NCBI RefSeq assembly: GCF_018398395.1
Contig: NZ_JAHCBF010000003.1
Span: 62,001 to 126,000 of the forward strand
Direction of reading: 5' to 3'
DNA: 64,000 nucleotides
From: Croceicoccus gelatinilyticus
Lineage (GTDB): Bacteria > Pseudomonadota > Alphaproteobacteria > Sphingomonadales > Sphingomonadaceae
The position numbers and the translations under genes are program-made. Under the pieces are notes generated by a model. That model did not search any database. It saw nothing but the letters and a program-made list of their open reading frames with translations, and was not told the DNA's origin. Below are positions 1 through 8,911 of this stretch, in pieces; positions within the stretch are counted from its first letter, which is position 1, and the number at the start of each line of letters is the position of its first letter.

Positions 1-288
1 TTCGCGATGGGCGGCATCAACCTCGCGCTGGAGAACGAGGGCGAGGTGCGGTTCGGCCTCACTTACATGACCGGCACGCTGATCAAGCTCGGCACGCGGC
101 TGGCCGACGCGCTGGCGGGAGAGCCCCGCGCCGACTGGTTGCCGCTCCTGCTGCTCTGGCTCGCCCTGTCCGGCGGGGCCATCCTCGGCGGCGTCGCCTA
201 TGAGGCACTGGCCATGAACGCGCTCTGGCCCGCCGTTGCCGGTGTTTGGGTTCTGGCCGGATTTAGCCTGCTCACCCGAAAGGCCTGA
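1..288 (+). CDS. DUF1275 (YoaK-like) membrane protein, C-terminal fragment
   Basis: The frame is open through the left edge of the window, so only the last 95 or so residues are visible. The segment with GLTYMTGTLIKLG matches the end of the DUF1275/YoaK family of six-helix inner-membrane proteins. It is followed by two hydrophobic helices (about LPLLLLWLALSGGAILGG and ALWPAVAGVWVLAGF). The family has no firmly established function. The gene converges on the haloperoxidase-like gene, with only four bases between the two stop codons. Confidence 0.7.
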   Translation, partial: FAMGGINLALENEGEVRFGLTYMTGTLIKLGTRLADALAGEPRADWLPLLLLWLALSGGAILGGVAYEALAMNALWPAVAGVWVLAGFSLLTRKA

Positions 289-292
289 CCCC

Positions 293-1513
293 TCACTCCT
301 TCAGCGGCGGCATCAGTTTCAGCGTCTCGCCCGCGATCCGCTTGCCCAGAGCCTCTGCCGCATCGTTCGAAAAACGGTAATGCACACCGCCAAGAATGCG
401 CGATTGCGACACGTCCTTTGTCCAGTCGTCAAAGGTCGGCAACACCTGCACGGCTGCATAATCGAGCGAGCGCGAGGCCACTTGCACTCCGCCGGGCGGA
501 GCATTTCCCGCTTCCTGCTTCAGCACCTCGGCGGTCGCAGCCGCATAGCTGCAGTGCGCGCAGGGGTATTCGGGGAAGTTCGGCGTGTAGATGAAGGACT
601 GCCAGTCGGCATCGATCTCGGTCGCGGGGTTGCCGTCCTCGTCCGCATTGCGGATCGCGGTCTGGGGCCGCCAGAAATTGTAGTGCAGCTTGGCCGCCGA
701 AGTAACGACGCCGGTATCGTCGCCCGCCATGTAAGCCAGCGCCACCATGCGCGCGTTCTGAACCGTCGTGCGGCCTGGAAGATCAGCGATGGCGCGCAAG
801 GTCGGGATGATTACCGGCGTGATGCGATAACGCGCGATGCGGCTTTCCACCTCACTGCGATCGGCGCCTTCCTTCCCGCCGATACGCTTCACTTCGTTGA
901 GGTCACGTGCCCACACCTTGCTAGTGAGCGCGGGCGGCGGCGGGGGCATGTAGGCGGCGACGCTCTCGATCGACCAGAGCGGCATGACCGTCATCTCGTC
1001 CCGGATCGAGGGCAAGACCACCGGCACCCAAACACCCGGCGCAGTGCGGGGACGGTAAGTCACGGCCTTCACGCCATCGGGGATCTTGCCAGTGCCCAGC
1101 ACGCGGGTTGCCGCCGCCTTGCCTGCCTCCACACCGATCTCACGACTGGCCTTGTCGGTGACCATCGACATGGCGAGTTGATAGCTGCCGTCCATCTCAC
1201 CCTTTGCGGCGGGAAAGCGGGCCGAAAGCACTTCGTAGGCCGCAGTGACAACCGCCGCCTCGACCGAACCGCCCTCTGGCGCACGTTCCAGCTTCAGATA
1301 GCTTTCGTATTGCGGATCAACCGCGTTCGCTGCCTCGAACATGGCGAGCGCGACTTGTGTCTGGGCGAACCAGCCCTCAGGCGACCAAGGCGACTTGTCA
1401 TCGGCATCGACCACGCGGGCCAGCTCCGCCCAGTCGGTCACGATATCGGCCCGTGCCGGTGCAGCCACCCCAAGCACGCAGGCGGCCGCAGCCGCCATGA
1501 ATATCTTTCGCAT
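293..1513 (-). CDS. Secreted vanadium-dependent haloperoxidase / PAP2-superfamily protein
   Basis: A 406-residue protein with a clear Sec signal peptide (MRKIFMAAAA...APARA, cleavage near residue 22), so probably periplasmic. It carries the three-part vanadate/phosphate pocket of the haloperoxidase-PAP2 superfamily: K275-x6-RP (K275, R282, P283), PCAH (317-320) in place of the usual PSGH, and SR-x5-H (S371, R372, H378). The Asp normally four residues after that His is Ser. The family either oxidises halides with peroxide or removes phosphate, and sequence alone does not decide which. The ATG at 1513 is chosen over an in-frame ATG 15 bases upstream because a GAAGGGGGA ribosome-binding site sits just ahead of it and the signal peptide starts there. 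Confidence 0.78.
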   Translation of the reverse strand: MRKIFMAAAAACVLGVAAPARADIVTDWAELARVVDADDKSPWSPEGWFAQTQVALAMFEAANAVDPQYESYLKLERAPEGGSVEAAVVTAAYEVLSARFPAAKGEMDGSYQLAMSMVTDKASREIGVEAGKAAATRVLGTGKIPDGVKAVTYRPRTAPGVWVPVVLPSIRDEMTVMPLWSIESVAAYMPPPPPALTSKVWARDLNEVKRIGGKEGADRSEVESRIARYRITPVIIPTLRAIADLPGRTTVQNARMVALAYMAGDDTGVVTSAAKLHYNFWRPQTAIRNADEDGNPATEIDADWQSFIYTPNFPEYPCAHCSYAAATAEVLKQEAGNAPPGGVQVASRSLDYAAVQVLPTFDDWTKDVSQSRILGGVHYRFSNDAAEALGKRIAGETLKLMPPLKE

Positions 1514-1591
1514 GGTTCCCCCTTCCATCCGACCCTGGGGGGGAAGCCTATCACCCTATCGGCAAAACGGAAAACGTCTGCTGTAGGCACG

Positions 1592-1626
1592 AAAAAAGGG
1601 CAGGCGGTGGGGCGCCTGCCCTTTTC
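1592..1626 (-). terminator. Rho-independent terminator of ctrA
   Basis: A strong hairpin: an arm of GGGCAGGCG is matched by CGCCTGCCC around a short loop. On the minus strand it is followed by a run of six T. It lies 50 bases past the ctrA stop. The A/T flanks on both sides mean it may also stop transcription coming the other way. Confidence 0.8.
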
Positions 1627-1675
1627 GGGGGAATGTCCGCCGTGAAGTGGGCAGCGGACTTGTTATCCGGATGGA

Positions 1676-2371
1676 TCAGGCGGCCTGCGCCTCTGCGCCC
1701 GGATCGCGCAGCACGTAGCCACGGCCCCAGACGGTCTCGATGTAGTTGTCGCCGCTGCATGCCGTCGCCAGCTTCTTGCGCAGCTTGCAGATGAAGACGT
1801 CGATGATCTTCAGTTCCGGCTCGTCCATCCCGTTATAGAGGTGGTTGAGGAACATTTCCTTGGTCAGCGTCGTGCCCTTGCGCAGCGAGAGCAGTTCCAG
1901 CATCGCGTATTCCTTGCCGGTCAGGTGGACGCGGGCGCCATCGACTTCGACCGTCTTGGTGTCGAGGTTAACCGAAAGCTTGCCCGTCTTGATGACCGAC
2001 TGCGAATGGCCCTTCGAACGGCGGACCACGGCGTGGATGCGGGCAACCAGTTCGTCCTTGTGGAACGGCTTGGTGACATAGTCGTCGGCGCCGAAACCGA
2101 AGGAGCGGACCTTGGAATCCATTTCCGAGATGCCCGAAAGGATCAGGACCGGCGTCTGCACCTTGGCGACGCGCAGCTTCTTCAGGACGTCGTAACCGTG
2201 CATGTCGGGCAGGTTGAGGTCGAGAAGGATGATGTCGTAGTCGTAGAGCTTGCCCAGATCGAGACCCTCTTCACCAAGGTCGGTCTGGTAGACGTTGAAG
2301 CCTTCGGTCGTGAGCATGAGCTCAATCGCCTTGGCGGTGGTCGGTTCGTCTTCGATCAGCAGGATACGCAT
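1676..2371 (-). CDS. ctrA: Cell-cycle response regulator CtrA
   Basis: A 231-residue OmpR-type response regulator. The receiver domain (1-115) has the acidic pocket IEDE (residues 6-9), phospho-acceptor D51 in [11 protein letters not shown] and K101 in TKPF. A winged-helix DNA-binding domain follows from about residue 125 and contains [12 protein letters not shown] and [10 protein letters not shown]. Length and sequence match CtrA, the alphaproteobacterial master regulator that binds TTAA-N7-TTAA sites and controls flagella, division and, in Caulobacter, replication initiation. The upstream region carries GANTC methylation sites. The neighbouring genes are not obviously cell-cycle genes. Confidence 0.97.
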   Translation of the reverse strand: MRILLIEDEPTTAKAIELMLTTEGFNVYQTDLGEEGLDLGKLYDYDIILLDLNLPDMHGYDVLKKLRVAKVQTPVLILSGISEMDSKVRSFGFGADDYVTKPFHKDELVARIHAVVRRSKGHSQSVIKTGKLSVNLDTKTVEVDGARVHLTGKEYAMLELLSLRKGTTLTKEMFLNHLYNGMDEPELKIIDVFICKLRKKLATACSGDNYIETVWGRGYVLRDPGAEAQAA

Positions 2372-2606
2372 TTGAAAGTGCCCCCTAGTCCGTTTCCGTC
2401 GACCGGCTTCGTTTAAATCCCCCGAAGCCCGTGCCGTGAATCATTAACCATGAGCAGAGTCGTTTAGAAAGGTTAATAAGTTCTGAAAAAGGTTAACGTT
2501 TGCAAATAGAGTCTTAATTGCAACACGTTGAGGGCGGTTTTCTGGGCTTTTGGGGGTGTGGACAAGCGAATCTCGCAAACTCGGCGCACAAGTTTCGCAA
2601 ACCTTT
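2372..2606 (-). promoter_or_regulatory. ctrA promoter region with GANTC sites and TTAA half-sites
   Basis: A 235-base AT-rich gap between the CcmI-like gene and ctrA, both on the minus strand. It holds three GANTC sequences (GAATC 2438-2442, GAGTC 2457-2461, GAGTC 2509-2513), the target of the cell-cycle methyltransferase CcrM. It also holds five TTAA tetramers (2413, 2444, 2473, 2493, 2514), the half-site of the CtrA box. I found no perfect TTAA-N7-TTAA pair. In Caulobacter the ctrA P1 promoter is controlled by GANTC methylation and by CtrA itself, so the same logic is inferred here. Confidence 0.6.
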
Positions 2607-3548
2607 TTACAGCCTCAGAGCGTCTGCGGCCTCGCGAAGGCGTCGCGTCGTTGTGGCATCGTTACGGAACAGACGCAGCGATTCGTCCCGCGCCTCGCGC
2701 GCGCCTGCCATGTCGCCCAACTGCACGCGGCTGCGCATCAACATGATCCAGCCATCGGGGTTGAGCGGGTCTTCCTCAAGCCTGGCCGCCAGCCGGTCGA
2801 CCATGCCGCGGATCATCTCCTGCTGCTCGCTGGCCGACATCGCCCTCACCGCTGCTATGTCGGACGCGCTCGGCCCCGGTGCGCCTGCGGTCGCGGTTGC
2901 CGTGCCGCCGATGGACGGGGCGAGGCTAGTGTTTTCCAGCCGCTCGGCAACGTCGATATCATTGGCCTTGGCGACTTCGGTGATGGCCTGTTGCACGGCG
3001 GCGGCATAGGGGGCGTCGGCGGGCGTGTCTTCCAGCAGATCGAACCACGCCTCGATCGCTTCCTCGTGCTTGCCCTCCAGGTTGATTGCCAAGCCGCGGA
3101 AATAGCGGGCACGGGGATCGGCAGGGTCCAGCGACAGCGCGCGATCGAACGCGGCGCGGGCATCGCCAGGCAGGTCGCCGCCGTTGCGGCTGGCCAGAAC
3201 CAGCGCCTCACCAAGCATCGCGTGGTTTTCGGCATTGTCGGGGTCGAGCGTCGCCGCGCGCCGGAACGCAGTCGCTGCCTCGGCATAGCGCTCTGTCTGC
3301 AAATTGGCTGTGCCGAGCATGCGCCAGCCCTCTTCATCGTCGGGGCTCTCGGCCAGCCGCGCTTCCAGCTTGGCGATCATCTCGCCGACAGAGGCCTGAT
3401 CTCCCGTCACTTGCGGCACGGGCGCAGTGTCGTTGCGCACGATGGAATAGCCGATGGCACTCGCCGCGATCAACGCCGCACCGCCCAGTACCCAGCGCGC
3501 CATCGTCTTGCTCGAACCTGATGTCACGCCATTCACTTCCGTCACCAC
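2607..3548 (-). CDS. CcmI-like TPR protein, cytochrome c maturation
   Basis: A 313-residue protein with one N-terminal membrane helix (about 16-36, ending IAASAIGYSIV) and a periplasmic part made of TPR repeats (about 55-180 and 245-300). The C-terminal block with SASEQQEMIRGMVDRLA and DGWIMLMRSRVQLG resembles the TPR part of CcmI/CycH, which hands apocytochrome c to the haem ligation complex. No other ccm gene is beside it, which is unusual. The start is GTG; a second GTG follows directly and could serve instead. A general TPR protein remains possible. Confidence 0.6.
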   Translation of the reverse strand: MVTEVNGVTSGSSKTMARWVLGGAALIAASAIGYSIVRNDTAPVPQVTGDQASVGEMIAKLEARLAESPDDEEGWRMLGTANLQTERYAEAATAFRRAATLDPDNAENHAMLGEALVLASRNGGDLPGDARAAFDRALSLDPADPRARYFRGLAINLEGKHEEAIEAWFDLLEDTPADAPYAAAVQQAITEVAKANDIDVAERLENTSLAPSIGGTATATAGAPGPSASDIAAVRAMSASEQQEMIRGMVDRLAARLEEDPLNPDGWIMLMRSRVQLGDMAGAREARDESLRLFRNDATTTRRLREAADALRL

Positions 3549-3819
3549 GCAATCCCCGCAATATTCCTTGCAGGCATTCGTTTACTCGCACAGGTCCGAT
3601 CAGGAACCCCCGCATCGCGTAATCTTGTGTCTATCCGCTTCTATCGGGATGAAGCTGTTATCGGACACGACTACGGATCAACTGAGCGGCGGGCGAGCAA
3701 AGGCCCCGCACAAGCATCCCCTACACAAGTGAGAAAGCCGCTGACCGGCGGGCACTTGCGCATCACTGCCATAACCTGCAACCGATGACCGCGCAGATGT
3801 TCGAGGGACGAGCCAAGGC
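3549..3819. other. Intergenic region without a recognisable gene
   Basis: A 271-base divergent gap between the CcmI-like gene (minus) and the methyltransferase (plus). It must hold both promoters, but I cannot place either with confidence. Six-frame reading gives no conserved-looking peptide, and there is no tRNA-like or strong hairpin sequence. Confidence 0.5.
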
Positions 3820-4530
3820 GTGACCGATACCGAAACAGATACCCCTGCGCTTCGCGGCTACGCCGACGGGCAGGCTGACAAGCGTGTCGCCAAGGCGCGC
3901 AAGATCGAGCACCTGATCGGATCGGTGGCGGGCAAGCGGTTGCTGGATCTCGGTGCGGGCTCGGGCCTGCTCTCGACCTATTTCGCCAGTCGCGGGGCGG
4001 ATGTCACGGCGGCGGACCGCGATACCTCGACGTTTCAGCCCGACTTGCCAGTCGTGACGATAGACGGCGACGATCTGCCATTCGGCGACGCATCGTTCGA
4101 TATCGTTATCTTCAATCACGTGATCGAACATGTCGGAGACCGCCCCGCGCAGGGCCACGTGCTGGACGAGATCAGCCGCATCCTGAAACCGGGCGGTCAG
4201 CTCTACATCGCGGTGCCCAATCGCTACGCACCGGTGGAGCCACACTTTCGCCTGCCGTTCCTGGGAGCCCTGCCCCGCGGGCTTGCAGATGCCATGGTCC
4301 GCAAATGGCGCGGCCATGCGCGGTATGACTGCTACCCGCTCTCACGCTCGCAGTTCATGGACTTGCTGGAGCCACGGTTCGCCAGGGTGGAGGACAAGAC
4401 CGCCGACGCGTTTCACTTCGCCGTACGGCACGAAATGGGGGCCAGCCCCTTGCGGCTCGTTCCCCGCGCCGTCGCGCGGATGGCAGGGCCGGTTTACCCC
4501 ACGCTCATCGCTCTCGCGACGAAAGCCTAG
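3820..4530 (+). CDS. Class I SAM-dependent methyltransferase
   Basis: A 236-residue protein with a Rossmann methyltransferase domain: motif I LLDLGAGSGLLS (about 40-51), the acidic strand-2 end (VTAADRDTS), then SFDIVIFNHVIEHVGD and the post-motif LKPGGQLYIAVPN. This layout is the Methyltransf_11/UbiE-like group. The substrate cannot be told. Translation begins at a GTG. The last four bases overlap the stop of rpoN on the other strand. Confidence 0.8.
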   Translation: MTDTETDTPALRGYADGQADKRVAKARKIEHLIGSVAGKRLLDLGAGSGLLSTYFASRGADVTAADRDTSTFQPDLPVVTIDGDDLPFGDASFDIVIFNHVIEHVGDRPAQGHVLDEISRILKPGGQLYIAVPNRYAPVEPHFRLPFLGALPRGLADAMVRKWRGHARYDCYPLSRSQFMDLLEPRFARVEDKTADAFHFAVRHEMGASPLRLVPRAVARMAGPVYPTLIALATKA

Positions 4531-5978
4531 CGCACGCCCTGAAGCTTTTTCTGGCGGCGGCGCTGGACCGAACTGCCAAGCCCGATGGCCTCACGGTATT
4601 TCGCCACTGTCCGCCGCGCCAGCGTATATCCCTTGGCCTTCAACAGATCGACCAGCGTGTCGTCCGACAGGATGGCATCGGGCTTTTCATCGTCGATCAG
4701 CGCCTTGATCGCGGCCTTTACCGCCTCTGCCGATGCCGCGCCCTCACCGCCGTCCGATGCGACGCCGGATGAGAAGAAGTACTTCAATTCGAACGTGCCG
4801 CGCCCGCAATTGAGGAACTTGTTCGACGTCACGCGGCTGATCGTCGATTCGTGCATTTCGACCGCCTCGGCCACGTCGCGCAAGGTCAGCGGGACGAGCG
4901 CGGATACGCCGCGACGGAAGAAGCCTTCCTGCCGCCGCACGATCTCTTTCGATACTTTCAGGATCGTTTTCTGCCGCTGGTCCAGCGCTTTCACCAGCCA
5001 GTTGGCATCGGCCAGCTTCTCGCCCAGCCAGCCGCCCGACGACTTGTCCTTGCCACATCCGGCCTTCAGCGTTGCATAATACTGTCGGTCGATCACCAGC
5101 TTCGGCAGCGTGTCGCGGTTCAATGCGATCGCCCAGCCGCCGGTGCGATCAGGCTTCACGAAGACATCGGGCACGACCGGCGGGGCCGCATCGCCGCCGA
5201 TCCGGCAACCGGGCTTGGGGTCGTAGCTGCGCAGTTCCGCGATCATGTCGGTCAGGTCTTCGTCATCGACACGGCACATGCGCTTCAACTGCGCGAAATT
5301 GCCGCGCGCCAAAAGGTCGAGGTTCGCGATCAGCGCCTGCATGCACGGGTCATACCGGTCCGCCTCTTTCGCCTGCAGCGCGAGACATTCCGACAGCGAA
5401 CGTGCACCCACGCCCGTCGGGTCGAGCGACTGGACCAGTGCCAGCCCCGCCTCTGCCAACCGCATCGGGATGCCGAGCAGGTCGGCGATCTCTGCAAGGT
5501 CGAGCGTCAGGTATCCCGCCTCGTCCAGCTGGTCGATGATCTGGCGCGCGATGAATTGCTCCGCCTCGGTCCCGCCCGCCGCGCCAAGCTGTGCGTGGAG
5601 ATATTCGGCCAGCGTTTCATCGCCCGAAGCACGCTCGCCAATGTCGGGCATGTCCTCGCCCGCTCCGCCCGAACCGCTGCTGCGCGAGGATCCGGTGTCG
5701 AAATCGCGGTCCAGCATCTCGCCAGATATGTCGAGCGCGGCCTCACCATCGCCCTGCCCTTCAGGCACGGCCTCGACAATTTCGCTGCTTTCGGCAGGGG
5801 CGGCGCGTTCGCCCTCCCCGTTGACCAGATCGACCAGCGGGTTGTCTGCGACGGCATCGGCGATGAACGATTCAAGCTCGAGGTTGGACAGCGCAAGCAG
5901 GCGGATCGCCTGCTGCAACTGCGGCGTCATCACCAGCGATTGCGTCTGCCGTAGGTCGAGGCGGGGGCCCAGTGCCAT
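4527..5978 (-). CDS. rpoN: RNA polymerase sigma-54 factor
   Basis: 483 residues with the full RpoN plan. Region I is glutamine/leucine-rich at the N terminus (LRQTQSLVMTPQLQQAIRL). An acidic linker follows at about 55-115, then the core-binding domain. The DNA-binding part has a helix-turn-helix (HESTISRVTSNKFL) and the RpoN box ARRTVAKYRE at 454-463. It directs transcription from -24/-12 promoters with AAA+ activators. It lies 20 bases after lptB, the usual partner order, so the two are probably co-transcribed. No activator gene is in the window. Confidence 0.96.
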   Translation of the reverse strand: MALGPRLDLRQTQSLVMTPQLQQAIRLLALSNLELESFIADAVADNPLVDLVNGEGERAAPAESSEIVEAVPEGQGDGEAALDISGEMLDRDFDTGSSRSSGSGGAGEDMPDIGERASGDETLAEYLHAQLGAAGGTEAEQFIARQIIDQLDEAGYLTLDLAEIADLLGIPMRLAEAGLALVQSLDPTGVGARSLSECLALQAKEADRYDPCMQALIANLDLLARGNFAQLKRMCRVDDEDLTDMIAELRSYDPKPGCRIGGDAAPPVVPDVFVKPDRTGGWAIALNRDTLPKLVIDRQYYATLKAGCGKDKSSGGWLGEKLADANWLVKALDQRQKTILKVSKEIVRRQEGFFRRGVSALVPLTLRDVAEAVEMHESTISRVTSNKFLNCGRGTFELKYFFSSGVASDGGEGAASAEAVKAAIKALIDDEKPDAILSDDTLVDLLKAKGYTLARRTVAKYREAIGLGSSVQRRRQKKLQGVR

Positions 5979-5998
5979 CGGTCAGCGGCGGCGCGGCA

Positions 5999-6757
5999 TC
6001 AAAGCGTGAAGGCTTCGCCCAGGTAGAGGCGACGCACGTCTTCGTTCGCGACGAGATCTTCCGGAGAACCGGCAAAAAGGACCTGCCCGCCATAGATGAT
6101 GCAGGCCCGGTCCACGATCTCCAGCGTCTCGCGCACGTTGTGGTCGGTGATCAGCACACCGATGCCGCGGCTCTTCAACTCGATCACGAGATCGCGGATG
6201 TCGCCGATCGACAGCGGGTCGATACCGGCGAACGGTTCGTCGAGCAGCATGATCGAGGGCTTTGCCGCCAGTGCGCGGGCAATCTCGCAGCGGCGGCGTT
6301 CACCGCCCGAAAGCGCCATCGCCGGGCTTTCACGCAGGCGCGTCAGGCCGAATTCATCGAGCAGGCGTTCGAGCTCAGATGCACGAACGTCTGCGTCAGG
6401 CTCCACCATTTCGAGAACGCAATTGATGTTCTGTTCGACCGTCATGCCGCGAAAGATCGAGGTTTCCTGCGGCAGATAGCCAAGACCGAGGATCGCGCGG
6501 CGATACATCGGCAGCTTCGTCACGTCCTCGCCGTCCATCAGGATGCGGCCCGAATCCGGGCGGACGAGGCCCATGATCGAATAGAAACACGTCGTCTTGC
6601 CCGCGCCGTTGGGGCCGAGCAGGCCGAGCACTTCGCCCTTGGCGACCGAGAGCGAGATATCGGTCAGGACCGCGCGCTTATCGTAGCTTTTGGCGATGGA
6701 GACGACTTCCAGCCCGCCCTGAGGCACCGGGGGCGAGGCCGTTTCGGCCGGGTCCAC
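5999..6757 (-). CDS. lptB: LPS export ABC transporter ATPase LptB
   Basis: A 252-residue ABC ATPase with Walker A GPNGAGKT (48-55), Q-loop Q97, signature LSGGE (149-153), Walker B LLDE (171-174) and H-loop H206. The spacing and the IMLLDEPFAGIDP and VLITDHNVRETL segments are typical of LptB. LptB powers LPS extraction with LptFG at the inner membrane. rpoN follows after 20 bases. The usual upstream partners lptC and lptA are not here but at 41.8-43.0 kb on the opposite strand. Confidence 0.94.
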   Translation of the reverse strand: MDPAETASPPVPQGGLEVVSIAKSYDKRAVLTDISLSVAKGEVLGLLGPNGAGKTTCFYSIMGLVRPDSGRILMDGEDVTKLPMYRRAILGLGYLPQETSIFRGMTVEQNINCVLEMVEPDADVRASELERLLDEFGLTRLRESPAMALSGGERRRCEIARALAAKPSIMLLDEPFAGIDPLSIGDIRDLVIELKSRGIGVLITDHNVRETLEIVDRACIIYGGQVLFAGSPEDLVANEDVRRLYLGEAFTL

Positions 6758-6984
6758 GGACGGATCGAGGGTATGGCTGTCGATGGTACTGCTCCTCGTC
6801 GGCAGGCACCCCCGTCATGCGAAGCGAAAGGGGGCACGCGTCGTTCTCTTGCGCCACCACATAGCATCTGCGAGCCGGCTTTGAAGCCCCCCGCATACCA
6901 ATTGGCAAGATTCCTGCATGGCCGCGGGTGCCAGACAGGCGTCGACCCGCCCCGGGACATCGCCGGGGCGTTGGAGAACCGTGC

Positions 6985-7013
6985 TTGACGCACATTTCTC
7001 CCAGATGAATACT
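6985..7013 (+). promoter_or_regulatory. Probable sigma-70-type promoter
   Basis: TTGACG (6985-6990) and AATACT (7008-7013) are separated by 17 bases. They lie about 40 bases ahead of the small membrane-protein gene that starts at 7050, which leaves room for its leader and ribosome-binding site. The -10 is weak, so this is a candidate only. Confidence 0.4.
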
Positions 7014-7049
7014 CATGCTATAAAAAGGATTGCCGAAGGGACTGGAGCG

Positions 7050-7433
7050 ATGATGGTAAACAGCCGGAAGGATTCCGCGATCCGTGATCACGCACAAGAA
7101 CCCGCCGTCGTGAAGGACTGGCGCCGCCGCATTAGCGACCATCTCGCCTATTCGCTGCTGGTCTATACCGCGCTGCAGATCTTCGTGACGATGAAGCAGC
7201 TGAAAGAGATGACCAGCACGACGCTGCCCTATCTCGCGCTTATCGTCCTGGTTGCCATGATCATCCCTGCCGCCCGAATGCTGGAAAAGCACTGGAGCGA
7301 GCTTACCGATGCCGAAGCGTTCGACCCGGCACAGGAAACGCGGTTCAAGCGTGACCGTATCATCATCTGGGCCTTCGCCATCGGCACGCCCTTCGTTCTG
7401 GCCGGTATCGCGCGCCTGATTGCTGCGTTCTGA
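7050..7433 (+). CDS. Small membrane protein of unknown function
   Basis: 127 residues with three predicted membrane helices (about SLLVYTALQIFV, LPYLALIVLVAMII and IIIWAFAIGTPFVLAGIARLI) joined by charged loops. I do not recognise a named family. The ATG at 7050 is chosen because a GGAG lies a few bases ahead and the upstream in-frame extension is arginine-rich and unlike protein. A second ATG follows directly. The gene stands alone between lptB (divergent) and pmbA. Confidence 0.65.
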   Translation: MMVNSRKDSAIRDHAQEPAVVKDWRRRISDHLAYSLLVYTALQIFVTMKQLKEMTSTTLPYLALIVLVAMIIPAARMLEKHWSELTDAEAFDPAQETRFKRDRIIIWAFAIGTPFVLAGIARLIAAF

Positions 7434-7567
7434 GGCGCGCCATAGGGGCTTGGCCGTCACGCGGCTTGCCGCCCTGCGATCCTGCGCCTATCCCTTGGCG
7501 AAATGCTGCAGGATGAGCGAGCGACTGACGCCTTGATTACGATCCCCCTCATTACGATCGAGAGCCC

Positions 7568-8911
7568 ATGCTGAACGAAGAGGGCGCGCTCGGCCGCTGC
7601 GCCGACCTGATTAACCGCGCAAAGGAACTGGGCGCGGACGCTGCCGACGCGGTATATGTCGGAAATCATTCGGAAAGCGTGGAAGTCCGCCTTGGCGAAC
7701 TCGAAGCCGTCGACCGGTCGGAGACCGAGCATTTCGGCCTGCGCGTCTTTGTCGGCAAGCGCAGCGCGACCATCGGGTCCAGCGCGCTGGATGCCGCCAG
7801 CCTCGATGAACTGGCCAGCCGCGCAATCGCCATGGCCCGCGCCGCGCCGCAGGACGAGTTTTCGGGCCTTGCCCCCGAAGACATGCTGATGGCCGGGCCG
7901 ATCCCCGATCTCGACCTCGTCTCGCCCAATCCTGACGCCGACATCCTGCGCGAATGCGCGCGCGAGGCGGAGGAATGCGCGCGCCAGGTCCAGGGCGTGA
8001 CCAACAGCGAAGGTGCCTCTGCAGGAAGCGGCGGCAACACCATCGCCATCGCCACCAGCCACGGCTTTGCCGGAAGTTACTGCCAGTCGCGCCATTCGAT
8101 TTCCGCGGCGGTCGTTGCCGGACAGGGCAGCGGGATGGAGCGCGGATCGGAATGGCGCGTCGCCCGTCATCGCGGCGAACTTCCCGATGCCGCCGAAATC
8201 GGCCGCAAGGCTGCGACGCGTGCAGTTGCCCGTCTCGGCCCCGAAACGATGCGCAGCGGCGCGATGCCGGTAGTGTTCGACCCGATGGTCGGGCGCAGCC
8301 TTGTCGGCCACCTCGTGGGCGCTATTGCCGGCCCGTCGATTGCGCGCGGGGCCAGCTTTTTGATGGAGCATGAAGGCAAGCAGGTCTTCGACAGCGCCGT
8401 CACCATCGTCGACGATCCGCTGCGCCCGCGCGGGCTAAGTTCGCATCCCTTCGACGGCGAAGGCCTGCCCGCCCGACCCTCGACCATCATCGCGGACGGC
8501 GTGCTTTCGGGCTGGTTGCTCGACACGGCATCGGCGAACAAGCTGGGGCGCAGGCCGACCGGCCATGCGGTGCGCCACGGCGGCGGATCGCCCAGTGCAT
8601 CGTGTTCGAATGTCGTGCTCTCCCCCGGCGAGCAGAGCGTCGAGGAACTGATCGCGGACATCGAGGAAGGCGTGCTGGTCACCGAACTGATCGGACAGGG
8701 CGTCAATGGCGTGACCGGAGATTACAGCCGGGGCGCTTCCGGCTTCCGCATTCGCGGCGGCGAGATCATGGGGCCGGTTTCGGGCATCACGATTGCCGGA
8801 AACCTGCTGGAAATGTTCCGCTCGCTGCGCGCGGCGAACGATCTGGAGACGTTCTACGCGGTCAACGTGCCGACGCTGCGCATCGACGGGATGACGGTTG
8901 CCGGTGCCTGA
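7568..8911 (+). CDS. pmbA: TldE/PmbA family protein (metalloprotease partner)
   Basis: 447 residues matching the TldD/PmbA family over its whole length, with the family-typical segments YVGNHSESVEVRLGELE, GLRVFVGKRSATIGSS and, near the end, FRIRGGEIMGPVSGITIAG. It lacks the HExxxH zinc motif of TldD, as TldE/PmbA does. In E. coli TldD and TldE form a heterodimeric protease that processes the microcin B17 precursor and degrades CcdA. No tldD is in the window. The next gene starts within its last codons. Confidence 0.92.
   Translation: MLNEEGALGRCADLINRAKELGADAADAVYVGNHSESVEVRLGELEAVDRSETEHFGLRVFVGKRSATIGSSALDAASLDELASRAIAMARAAPQDEFSGLAPEDMLMAGPIPDLDLVSPNPDADILRECAREAEECARQVQGVTNSEGASAGSGGNTIAIATSHGFAGSYCQSRHSISAAVVAGQGSGMERGSEWRVARHRGELPDAAEIGRKAATRAVARLGPETMRSGAMPVVFDPMVGRSLVGHLVGAIAGPSIARGASFLMEHEGKQVFDSAVTIVDDPLRPRGLSSHPFDGEGLPARPSTIIADGVLSGWLLDTASANKLGRRPTGHAVRHGGGSPSASCSNVVLSPGEQSVEELIADIEEGVLVTELIGQGVNGVTGDYSRGASGFRIRGGEIMGPVSGITIAGNLLEMFRSLRAANDLETFYAVNVPTLRIDGMTVAGA

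Noticed and set aside
236-1645. Long plus-strand open frame antisense to the haloperoxidase-like gene
   Set aside because: It is a high-GC shadow frame: arginine- and histidine-rich, no family pattern, fully antisense to a gene with a signal peptide and motifs.
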